64,000 nucleotides of DNA from Sphingomonas kaistensis (GTDB lineage Bacteria > Pseudomonadota > Alphaproteobacteria > Sphingomonadales > Sphingomonadaceae), in NCBI RefSeq assembly GCF_036884275.1, contig NZ_CP145607.1, positions 1,847,001 to 1,911,000 of the forward strand, written 5' to 3'. Under the pieces are notes generated by a model, which did no database searches, had not been told where the DNA came from, and saw nothing but the letters and a program-made list of their open reading frames with translations. The position numbers and the translations under genes were made by a program. Numbering within the stretch: position 1 is the stretch's first letter; each line of letters begins with the position of its first letter. Shown in pieces: positions 55,373-63,113 of the stretch.

Positions 55373-55769
55373 TCAAAGATCGTTCCGGAACTCTCTACGA
55401 AGCTCCGCCGCTCGACTATAATTCATGGCTGCTGTGCAAGCGATAATGCTCGAACTGTTCATGGTGTTACCTAGGTAGCCATCTGCCTTTGGCGCGCACT
55501 CTGCATCACGGAAAGCGAGCCAGACTTTGTGCGCCTTCACGATCAAGGCGCCCCGCATGGGCGACTCGCTTCTTCGCAGTTGTGAGAGAGCAACGGTGAG
55601 TTGCCGCTGCGAACTCGCGAGATTGGACGTGCACGTAACCATCTCGACTGGTGGATCTTATTGCAGGCTGAAGCCGAGAACACTCCTCCTCGCTTCGCTC
55701 TTGCGCTTGGCTCGCACTACTAAGAACCATTAAAGCACAGAAAGCGGAGGCGAGTAGCAAACGTCCCAT
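55373..55769 (-). pseudogene. LprI/DUF1311-like lysozyme-inhibitor protein, frameshifted
   Basis: One minus frame supplies a signal peptide from ATG 55769 (MGRLLLASAFCALMVLSSAS, then EECSRLQ). A different frame carries the family body: MVTCTSNLASSQRQLTVALS, WLAFRDAECAP, MNSSSIIACTAAMN. Joining them needs a one-base shift near 55650. WLAFRDAEC is the LprI/DUF1311 hallmark. The gene is therefore broken, or the base call is wrong. A shorter protein from internal GTG/ATG starts would lack the signal peptide. Confidence 0.7.
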
Positions 55770-55793
55770 TCTGCTGTTTTCGCAGCGCAAGCT

Positions 55794-55823
55794 AATGTCC
55801 GCAATGGGTCGAAAGCAGACATT
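55794..55823. repeat. Dispersed palindromic repeat, copy 5
   Basis: AATGTCCGC and GCAGACATT arms around AATGGGTCGAAA. It lies between the frameshifted LprI-like gene and the small gene at 55858. Confidence 0.75.
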
Positions 55824-55857
55824 CGCGTCAAGCATCGCGCTCGGCTAAGCACCGCGA

Positions 55858-56046
55858 ATGTCGATGCCTGATGCTGTTGAACGCGCGTTTGCTCTTGCCC
55901 GATCGGGTCAGTGCCGCAGCGTTGCAGCCATTGTCCGGCGGTTGGCCGCGAAAGACCGGATGGCGGTCGAGGACTATCTTCAGGCGCCTCAGGCTAGACG
56001 AGAGCTCATTCTAGTTTGCAGCGATGCTTGGCTTGCGGTGCAATAA
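55858..56046 (+). CDS. Small hypothetical protein
   Basis: This 62-residue protein starts MSMPDAVERAFALARSGQCR. SVAAIVRRLAAKDRMAVEDY resembles a helix-turn-helix-like helical pair. No family is recognised. The codon use is protein-like, and it is convergent with the glutathione transferase gene. Confidence 0.5.
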   Translation: MSMPDAVERAFALARSGQCRSVAAIVRRLAAKDRMAVEDYLQAPQARRELILVCSDAWLAVQ

Positions 56047-56067
56047 GGTTTCCAACGCCTGTCTAGG

Positions 56068-56694
56068 CTAAGCGTAAGCGTATGGACCGCCCGCGCGCAG
56101 GGCAGCCTGGTAGGCGGGGCGGGCGTGGATACGGCCAAGCCAAGCGGACAGGCTGGGGCGACCTTCGCGGGCGTTGGCGCGTGCGGCTGCGGCTTCCAAG
56201 GGAAAGCTCATCATGACGTCCGCAGCCGTGAACTCGCTGCCGGCGAACCAAGGCCGCTGTGCAAGCTGGGCCTCAACATAGTTGAGGTGGACATCGACCA
56301 TCGGTCTGAACTTGCGCAGCCCAGCCTTGCCGAACAGCGGGATGCGGGCGAGCACCAGATTAACCAGCAGCGGCGGCATCAATGAGCCTTCCGCATAGTG
56401 CAGGAAGTGACGGTAGAGCAGCGCCCCCTCGCGCTCGGCCGGCGCGCCCAGGCGGCCAGCGGCCTTGTCCACCAGATACTCGACGATCGCGCCGGTTTCG
56501 GCAACGACTTGGCCATCATCCTCGATCAACGGCGACTTGCCGAGGGGGTGGACCCGCTTAAGTTCGGGCGGCGCGAGCATCGTCCGCTTGTCGCGCTGGT
56601 AGCGCCGCACCTCATAGGGCAGCTCAAGCTCTTCCAGCAGCCACAACACCCGCTGCGAACGCGAGTTTTCGAGATGGTGGACGACAATGGTCAC
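56068..56694 (-). CDS. Glutathione S-transferase
   Basis: This 208-residue GST starts at GTG 56694 behind GGAGCGG. The thioredoxin-like N-terminal domain has VHHLENSRSQRVLWLLEEL, HPLGKSPLIEDDG and the ETGAIVEYL glutathione-binding segment. The helical C-terminal domain has FTAADVMMSFPLEAA. Its base composition is closer to the core chromosome than to its neighbours. Confidence 0.92.
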   Translation of the reverse strand: MTIVVHHLENSRSQRVLWLLEELELPYEVRRYQRDKRTMLAPPELKRVHPLGKSPLIEDDGQVVAETGAIVEYLVDKAAGRLGAPAEREGALLYRHFLHYAEGSLMPPLLVNLVLARIPLFGKAGLRKFRPMVDVHLNYVEAQLAQRPWFAGSEFTAADVMMSFPLEAAAARANAREGRPSLSAWLGRIHARPAYQAALRAGGPYAYA

Positions 56695-56754
56695 ACCCGC
56701 TCCTCAGCACTGCTTTCGCAAGAGATCAACACGTAGGGGACGTGGGAGAGGCCG

Positions 56755-56784
56755 AATGTCCGCTTTGGGTCGAAAGCAGACATT
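56755..56784. repeat. Dispersed palindromic repeat, copy 6
   Basis: AATGTCCGCTTTGGG and TCGAAAGCAGACATT; the two halves are nearly complementary. A partial copy (CGTCCACTTGAAAGCGGACG) follows at about 56821-56840. Confidence 0.7.
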
Positions 56785-57186
56785 AGCAAGCTAGCTGAAC
56801 GAACGTCAGCTATCCGCTGGCGTCCACTTGAAAGCGGACGTTCCCGCTTTCACCATCAGGGGGCCCGAGCAACAAGGGTGGCGACCCATCGAGGATTGTT
56901 CCGAGCCATCAAGGAGCCGCCGATCACAAAAGTTACATGAGACCGGCGTATGAGCAGGCAAAGGAACGGGCCGATTGAAGCGAGGTGGTGAGTCCTCTGC
57001 TCGGCCCTGATTAGCGGGCGTCAGGGAACGGATCGCTTGGCTACAAGCGTGGTAGAGCAAGCGTCCTCATCTGAGAAAGCGCGAGGTGCCTCTAGATGGA
57101 TTGGCGGAGGGCAGGACCGTCCACGCCGTCGAGAACCGCTTCCACCGGGATGGAGACTGAGTTAGGCTACGTGTGGGCGTCGCTCC
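56785..57186. other. Intergenic region
   Basis: This ~400-bp stretch holds a partial palindrome near 56821 and nothing else that I can support. Confidence 0.35.
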
Positions 57187-57606
57187 TCAGCCTGCGGAAG
57201 CCACACTCTGCAATTCCGCAAAGCCGTTGAACTGAGCTCTAAGATCTGGATCAGCGAGGTCACATGTCAACGCCTCGACGCTCTGTGCCAGCGTGGCGCC
57301 GACCGGACCGTCACTTACCGCCTTGATTGACGCCATGCTCCACGTCCCAAATTGACGCTCATCGGCATACCGCTCCGCAAGCAGCACGCAAGCATAGTGC
57401 CGCTGATCTCGCTGAATGCGAGCATAGGTCGCCCGCACTGCGTCAGTTGGCCCCTCAAGAGCCTGCAAGAAGCGACGCTCCCCCGCTACAAGGAGCCCCG
57501 TGACGTTCTGCCGATCATTGTTGCGGCGCGAGACCGCAAGGATGTCCAAACAGATATGCGGTGTGATCACCCCACGAGACGAGCTGATGTAGACAAGTTG
57601 AAGCAT
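57187..57606 (-). CDS. BLUF domain blue-light sensor
   Basis: This 139-residue short BLUF protein has Tyr6, Asn30, Gln48, Trp89 and Met91 at exactly the AppA spacing, and NVTGLLVAGERRFLQALEGP. Only about 45 residues follow the domain, predicted helical. It is most similar in layout to the BLUF protein at 47895. It is divergent from a hemerythrin-like gene. Confidence 0.92.
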   Translation of the reverse strand: MLQLVYISSSRGVITPHICLDILAVSRRNNDRQNVTGLLVAGERRFLQALEGPTDAVRATYARIQRDQRHYACVLLAERYADERQFGTWSMASIKAVSDGPVGATLAQSVEALTCDLADPDLRAQFNGFAELQSVASAG

Positions 57607-57770
57607 GCGAGATCCCCACGTGGCTAGCGTGGTACCCCATGCTTCTTACGTTCGGGTAAATAGTCGCAACGGCGTTACCTAGCTGTAAGGCCACCTAAGA
57701 ACCTGTTCGGCGCTTGTTTAGGTCATCGTCATCGCACGCGATTTCGGCGTGCAATCGACGAGGCGCAATC

Positions 57771-58214
57771 TTGAGACGAACAGACTCGCTACGAAGGCAG
57801 CACGACGCAGCTGGCAGCCTGGTGCAGAAGCTAAGCACCGCGATAGGCAACTACTCCGGATCAGCAGACGCGTATCCGATCGCGATCGATCTGGCCAAGC
57901 TTACAGGCCTTCTGCGGATACACTTCGCTCAGGAAGATCGCAGTCTCTATCCGGAGATGATGGCCAGCTCGAGCAACGAGGTTGCAGCTACGGCTGCAAC
58001 TTTCCAGCGCGAAATGGGAGACATCGGTCCGATCTTCGAGAAGTTCGTGGAGCGGTGGGGGACGTCAGCCGCGATTGCTGCCGCTTTCGCCACATTCAGG
58101 ATTGAAGCCAGCGTCCTTTTCGCCAGGCTAGCTGATAGAATACGACGCGAGAACGAAGAGCTCTATCGTCTGGCTGACGAGATGCATCAGCCTCAACAAC
58201 CACGCGATGCTTGA
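57771..58214 (+). CDS. Hemerythrin domain protein
   Basis: This protein of about 147 residues carries SLRRQHDAAGSLVQKL and LLRIHFAQEDRSLYPEM, which match the first and central iron-ligand helices of bacterial hemerythrins (H..., HxxxE). The best start is TTG 57771 after a GAGG; an earlier TTG at 57714 has no ribosome site. It could sense oxygen, nitric oxide or redox state. It is divergent from the BLUF gene. Confidence 0.75.
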   Translation: MRRTDSLRRQHDAAGSLVQKLSTAIGNYSGSADAYPIAIDLAKLTGLLRIHFAQEDRSLYPEMMASSSNEVAATAATFQREMGDIGPIFEKFVERWGTSAAIAAAFATFRIEASVLFARLADRIRRENEELYRLADEMHQPQQPRDA

Positions 58215-58259
58215 TTGATCAGCACAACTGAATAGGTCTTCCCGCGGCACACACACCCG

Positions 58260-58480
58260 GACCGGGAGGATCACCTCCAGCTCTACGAGGCTATGCCGGT
58301 GTTTATCACCTACCTTACAGCCTTACCCGATGGTGCGGCCACTACGCTGTTCCGCCCAGATCCGTATGAGCGTAATGCGAAGGTCCTGGCGCGCTTCGGC
58401 GATGATGAGCCGCAGATGCGGCCCGCAAGACCGCCACTCACCATCGATCTGAATGCTTTGCCGTCAAACCTTGCCGCAAG
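58260..58480 (+). pseudogene. Remnant of an L,D-transpeptidase (YcbB-like) C-terminus
   Basis: The frame from 58260 reads DREDHLQLYEAMPVFITYLTAL and then FRPDPYERNAKVLARFG, which matches the C-terminal end of YcbB-type L,D-transpeptidases after the catalytic domain. The catalytic HGC region is absent and the frame then degenerates into Arg-rich sequence. It is a fragment left by deletion or recombination. Confidence 0.55.
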
Positions 58481-58527
58481 AGCAGCTTCGAGATCCTTAC
58501 CGCCCAGCGGCAGAATGGCGACAGGCC

Positions 58528-58563
58528 GGCGCCGAAGGGCCCGGCGCCGAAGGGCCCGGCGCC
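58528..58563. repeat. Short tandem repeat
   Basis: GGCGCCGAAGGGCCC occurs twice in tandem (period 15), followed by another GGCGCC. Each unit is itself partly palindromic. It lies just after the transpeptidase remnant. Confidence 0.55.
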
Positions 58564-58622
58564 ACGTAAGACGTCACGGTGAACGGTCATGCCTATTCAG
58601 CAGGAAAGTGGTTTCCGCGTGA

Positions 58623-59155
58623 CGCTTCCACTTTCCAAGCTGCATGGGGGCAGCAACGCTCAGCAGCAACCGTCCGCTTTCGGCCACTTACCGAAGCGTC
58701 GACCAGATGAAGCTGCACTCCTAATACTGGTGGATAGCGGAATGGCCGCTTGCGGGTGAGCACCAATGAGTATCATACGCTCGTTCATGCGGAGGCTGCG
58801 TGTTAGCTTAGCGCCCGATCCGGACTCAGGTCACGCGCTACGTTGCCCTAGCGGACGCTCAAAGCACAGACATCACGCAAACTTTCCTACGCTTCACATT
58901 GTTGCCGGAGTGCTGGCTCGCCTCATCCCCGGAGCTTAAACCCAGTCCGCTTCTTCCTTAATCCTGCCGAGCAGCCACGGCTACAAAAGCCCGGTCTGGC
59001 GCAAGCCGCGACAAATGACCTCGCGCTCCAGCTTGTTCGCCTGACCTAATTTGGTGCAATGGTCCGGCGGTCTGCCGATCGTTCGTCGAATTAGATATGC
59101 TAGTCAGCGACCGGCTGTTACCGTCGACCTTGTTTACTCCGGGGGGAGATGAAGC
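58623..59155. other. Long intergenic region
   Basis: No supported gene is visible in these ~530 bp. Fragments of the dispersed palindrome occur near 58672, and a minus-strand piece reading NKLEREVICRGLRQTGLL looks like a protein scrap without a start. The right end has the GGGGGGAG ribosome site of the next kinase. Confidence 0.4.
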
Positions 59156-60670
59156 TTGGGCTATGCACAGCCGATCACGGTCGACCACTCGAACTTGGCC
59201 ATCGAGAAGCTTCCGGTAGCTGCTTACTTCATCGACAAGGACGGTTTCATCTCTGGGTTCAACCAGAAAGCACGGGACCTATGGGGACGTTCACCCGAGG
59301 CAGGTGAACGCTGGTGCGGGTCCTACAAGTTATTCACACCCGCAGGTTTGCCGATCGACCGGCGGGATTGCCCCATGGCGCAATACCTGCGCGATGGGAT
59401 GTTTCCCCCAACAGGAACTGCCCTGCTCCAACGGCCGGACGGTGATTTTCGGATGATCAAGCCGCATCCAAGCCTGGTGAAAGGCGAAAACGGAGAAATC
59501 ATCGGCTTCATGAACGTGGTTATCGACGTCACCGATCTGGAACCATCGTCCCGCATCAGCGACAGCGAGGAGATGCTGACCAGCGTCCTGTCATCGAACT
59601 CGGTCGCGTTCACCGTCTTTGACTACGAGAACCGGCGCGTGACCAAGGCCAATGACAGCTGCTTGCGCCTGATGAACCATGAGCGGGCCGACCTCGATGC
59701 GAGTACATCCGGCTATCGTGACTTCATGAGCAACTGCGAACAGCTCCTGGACGCGGCGGCGATCGACGAAGCACGGGTTAAAGGTTGCTGGTCGACCTAC
59801 GAAAAAAGGTTCGATCGCCCCGACGGTCGCAGCCTGGCCGTGCGGGTCAGCTCGGCGCCCATCACCGCCTTACCTGGTCATTGTCTTGTTTGCATTGAGG
59901 ACCTCACGGCCCACAAGGAGACCGAGCAAGAGAACCAGATCCTGAAGTCGGAAGTGCATCATCTGTCCAGGCTGTCAGCCATGGGAACGATGACCGCGAT
60001 CCTTGCACACGAAGTCGCCCATCCCTTCTCGATCATCAAGAACGCTCTGTTTCTGATCGAGAATGATGAGGAAGTAGGGAAGCAGGTTGAGATCTCTGAC
60101 ACACTGAAACAGGCATTTAAATTGATCAAGCACGAGGCGGACCGGGGACACCGCCTTGTCGAGCGGATGCGCAACTTCTCCCGTCCTGACCTCGCCAACA
60201 AGAGCAAGGTGATTATCAGGGACGTTATTGACTGTTGCGTCGAAATGATTTCACTCCGGTTCCCTGGCTTATGTGTGAACACCAGCATCAGTCGCAAGGT
60301 CGGTTGTCTGATCGGCGATCCTGTTCAGATCGAGCAAGTGCTCCTTAACGTCATGCGAAATGCTGCCGAGGCCATGGACGGAAAAGGATTCTTGCAAGTC
60401 GATGTAAGGCAACGATCAGGCTCCGTAATAATCTCGATTGCCGATGAAGGAACTGGCTTCAGTGATCAGGCGCTTGCGACAGCCTTCACTCCGTTCAAGT
60501 CCACGAAGATGAACGGGACCGGACTCGGCCTGTCGATCTGTCGCTCCATCCTTGAACAGCACGGCGGAACCATTGCCATTGTGCCTCGCGAGCGGGGAAG
60601 CTGCATAACCATGCGATTGCCAAGTGTCGACCAGCAGGTTCCAACGGTTCAGGCATTGGACCTCGACTGA
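59156..60670 (+). CDS. PAS sensor histidine kinase
   Basis: This 504-residue soluble kinase has two PAS domains (about residues 10-125 with YFIDKDGFISGFNQKARDLW, and 140-255 with FTVFDYENRRVTKAND). HisKA follows with RLSAMGTMTAILAHEVAHPF and HATPase_c with NVMRNAAEAMDG, ADEGTGFSD and GTGLGLSICRSILEQHGG. The kinase half closely matches the gene at 45871. The start is TTG 59156 behind GGGGGGAG; an out-of-frame ATG at 59149 could mislead. A FixJ-like regulator downstream is the natural partner. Confidence 0.9.
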   Translation: MGYAQPITVDHSNLAIEKLPVAAYFIDKDGFISGFNQKARDLWGRSPEAGERWCGSYKLFTPAGLPIDRRDCPMAQYLRDGMFPPTGTALLQRPDGDFRMIKPHPSLVKGENGEIIGFMNVVIDVTDLEPSSRISDSEEMLTSVLSSNSVAFTVFDYENRRVTKANDSCLRLMNHERADLDASTSGYRDFMSNCEQLLDAAAIDEARVKGCWSTYEKRFDRPDGRSLAVRVSSAPITALPGHCLVCIEDLTAHKETEQENQILKSEVHHLSRLSAMGTMTAILAHEVAHPFSIIKNALFLIENDEEVGKQVEISDTLKQAFKLIKHEADRGHRLVERMRNFSRPDLANKSKVIIRDVIDCCVEMISLRFPGLCVNTSISRKVGCLIGDPVQIEQVLLNVMRNAAEAMDGKGFLQVDVRQRSGSVIISIADEGTGFSDQALATAFTPFKSTKMNGTGLGLSICRSILEQHGGTIAIVPRERGSCITMRLPSVDQQVPTVQALDLD

Positions 60671-60905
60671 ACTGACGCAGTGGCTTGCCGAGCGGAGGTC
60701 TTCGTTCGCACCATTGCCGGAGAGAGGACGTCTGATTTGTCTTGGATGCCAAGCCGCGCGAGGTGTTCAGAAATCTTGTAAGAGCCTAGGAGCTGCCGAA
60801 GCTGACTTCGTGGGACGCTGCGGAATCCACCATCGGGTCAAACCTATATTAACCGCGCGCCCGCCTGAGCATAGCCTAACTTGATCATAGTCGGGAGTGC
60901 TGGCC

Positions 60906-61070
60906 ATGGGACGAGAAGAACTTCGCACGTCTTTGGACGCCGCATTGACCAAGGCGTTCGCCGCTCGAAACGAGCGGGTCCGCATGGCTTACATTGACCT
61001 TGCCGACTTCTACGAGCGGCAGCTTCGCAAGAACTATGGTGCGGGCAGCGGTTCCGTTTTCCTGCGCTAA
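60906..61070 (+). CDS. Small conserved protein, RVRxAYxDLAxFY family
   Basis: This 54-residue protein starts MGREELRTSLDAALTKAFAA and has RVRMAYIDLADFYERQLRK, aligning throughout with the gene at 47245. Both copies are next to a FixL-like kinase and upstream of a c-di-GMP gene and a BLUF gene. The family is unknown to me. It is too short for most gene callers. Confidence 0.65.
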   Translation: MGREELRTSLDAALTKAFAARNERVRMAYIDLADFYERQLRKNYGAGSGSVFLR

Positions 61071-61193
61071 GCTTTAGCAATGACGAAGGCGCTCCGTGTC
61101 GGCAGGGACTACTGAAAGACCACCGGGAGAACCCGGTATTTGATGTTACCAGCCGGCCGGGTAGCTTTCTGCTGACCATTAGCAGGCTAGACG

Positions 61194-62618
61194 ATGATGA
61201 TGGCGACGACTGCCCTAACTGCCTCGATGCCATGCCTGCCCGTCACGAGCATCAGGCCGGAACTGCACGGCCTTAGTTCACAGTTAGCGTGCAACTGGAA
61301 CCTGCTCCCGGTGAAGGCGGTACGCGAACTCGCCGCTCGGCCGCAACCGTTGGCTGTGTTCGAGGACGCGATCACGGGACTGGCCAACATCTTGGCCCTG
61401 CGGCACATGATCGACGGCTTGATCGAAGCTCGGCGTGACTTTGGATTGATCCTCCTTGAGGTTCATGATCTTTGCACGGGTAAAGACGTGGCGAACTATG
61501 GTCGTCAGCAGCAGATTGCCTCCGCGTTGGACGGCATGGTCAGGATCGACGGAGCTGTTGCGCGGCTGAACGAAAGCACCTTCGCGCTGCTGCTCCCCGG
61601 CGTGACATCCCGCCGCACGCTGGAGCGCTGTGCGGCAAAGACATGTGTCAGGATCAAGAACGCATTGGCCGACGGACAGCTGATCCCCGTGCAAGCTATT
61701 GCCGGAGCTGCGATATACCCTTTGCACGGCCGCACCCGCGAGGACGTGCTGCGGTCCGCCGGCGCCGCCCTCGCCGAGACCAGGAACCCGGACCGGCAGC
61801 AAGTAAAAGTGTTCACCCGGTCGTTGGAGCTTCGAGCGAGACAGCACCAAGCAGCGCTCCAGCGTGCTGCAGCATGCATTGCACGGCCAGATGGTTTAGC
61901 CCTGGTCTATCAGCCGAAAATCAACCTCAAGACCGGGCAGGTCGCGGGGTACGAGGCCCTATTGCGCTGCCAGGATTCGCTTGGCCGCAAACACCCTCCG
62001 ATGTGGATCGCGCCGGCTTTTTCGATACGAGACCTGTCCGTGACGATCGGCACGCGAGTGTTGGACCAGGCACTTGATTTCCTCGGCAAACTTTGTCGCT
62101 CGAACCGGACCGATGCTCATGTCGCGATTAACGTCACGGCGACGGAATTGTCTGATCAGCATTGGGTTGCCAGCGTGCTCCGTAGCCTTGAGCGAAGCGG
62201 CATCTGCCCATCGGCGCTCGAGATCGAAGTTACTGAAACCGTTCTCCTTCATGGATCGTCCACCACTGTGATTCGCAGCCTGCAGAAACTTCGCAGCGCC
62301 GGCACCAAGGTCAGCCTCGACGACTTTGGCACCGGCTATGCGTCGCTTACTCACCTGCGTTCATGCCCTGTCGATACTCTGAAGGTCGACCGCAGCTTCG
62401 TCCGCTGCCTTCACGAGTCAGACTCGGCTGCGATTGTCCGCAGTATGGTCGACCTTGCAAGCGACCTACAGTTGAACGTCGTCGCCGAGGGCGTGGAGAA
62501 TGCCTCCCAGCATCGCCAATTGACCGATTGGGGCTGTCGTCAAGGCCAAGGCTTCTACTACGCTCGCCCTGCCGGCGCCGAGTATTGGCTGAAATCCAGC
62601 AAGATCACGAGCCGGTGA
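61194..62618 (+). CDS. c-di-GMP phosphodiesterase (degenerate GGDEF + EAL)
   Basis: This 474-residue protein has a degenerate GGDEF domain (about residues 55-205) in which the active motif is replaced by LNESTFALLL. It is followed by an EAL domain with intact catalytic residues: YEALLR (Glu254), INVTATEL, EIEVTET, LDDFGTGYAS (Asp376-377), LKVDRSF (Lys397) and VAEGVEN. It should hydrolyse c-di-GMP. No membrane segment is seen. Its stop abuts the ATG of a BLUF gene, suggesting light control in trans. Confidence 0.92.
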   Translation: MMMATTALTASMPCLPVTSIRPELHGLSSQLACNWNLLPVKAVRELAARPQPLAVFEDAITGLANILALRHMIDGLIEARRDFGLILLEVHDLCTGKDVANYGRQQQIASALDGMVRIDGAVARLNESTFALLLPGVTSRRTLERCAAKTCVRIKNALADGQLIPVQAIAGAAIYPLHGRTREDVLRSAGAALAETRNPDRQQVKVFTRSLELRARQHQAALQRAAACIARPDGLALVYQPKINLKTGQVAGYEALLRCQDSLGRKHPPMWIAPAFSIRDLSVTIGTRVLDQALDFLGKLCRSNRTDAHVAINVTATELSDQHWVASVLRSLERSGICPSALEIEVTETVLLHGSSTTVIRSLQKLRSAGTKVSLDDFGTGYASLTHLRSCPVDTLKVDRSFVRCLHESDSAAIVRSMVDLASDLQLNVVAEGVENASQHRQLTDWGCRQGQGFYYARPAGAEYWLKSSKITSR

Positions 62619-63113
62619 ATGCTCCGCTTCTGCCTCTACGTCAGTACATGTCGCTTGGCGCGGGGAAGTGCGATGGAGGAGGTGTATCACCTGGTCGCCG
62701 GCGCCCGTGCATCCAACCGGCGCCTTTCGGTCAGCGGTACGCTGATTTTCTCGGGGACGTACTTTGCACAGTATCTTGAGGGACCCGAGGAAAACTTGTC
62801 GTTGCTTTTCCAGCGCATTTGCCGCGATCCAAGGCACGGCCAGATCAGAGTTCTGCTGGACAGCCGGCGTGAGAGACGGGAGTTCCCCCGCCGGTCACTC
62901 CAGTTCTCGGGTCCCTCGATGTTTGTTGACCGGCACATCGGCCAGTTCTTCGACGAGGACTTGCAAGGACAACAACGCAAGCTTGCCGTTGGACAGCTCC
63001 TCCAAATGATGCGGGGCACTACTCAAGCAATTGCCGATGGTCGGCGCTTGCCGCCGCGAAGCAATTGTTCCGGGTCGGAGGTCGATCAATTTCTGCTGGA
63101 GTCGCCCGCGTGA
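62619..63113 (+). CDS. BLUF-like protein with altered Trp/Met motif
   Basis: This 164-residue protein has the BLUF core: Tyr7 (CLYVST), Asn33 (ASNRRLSVSG) and Gln51 (YFAQYLEGP), with two extra residues between Tyr and Asn. The usual FGEWSM segment is FPRRSL, so Trp and Met are replaced by Arg92 and Leu94. Flavin binding is therefore plausible but the photocycle may differ. The gene starts directly after the EAL stop and overlaps the FixJ-like gene. Confidence 0.85.
   Translation: MLRFCLYVSTCRLARGSAMEEVYHLVAGARASNRRLSVSGTLIFSGTYFAQYLEGPEENLSLLFQRICRDPRHGQIRVLLDSRRERREFPRRSLQFSGPSMFVDRHIGQFFDEDLQGQQRKLAVGQLLQMMRGTTQAIADGRRLPPRSNCSGSEVDQFLLESPA

Noticed and set aside
58958..59188. 76-codon minus-strand frame
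   Set aside because: No start signal or motif; only a scrap (NKLEREVICRGLRQTG) in another frame looks protein-like, so it is at most debris.
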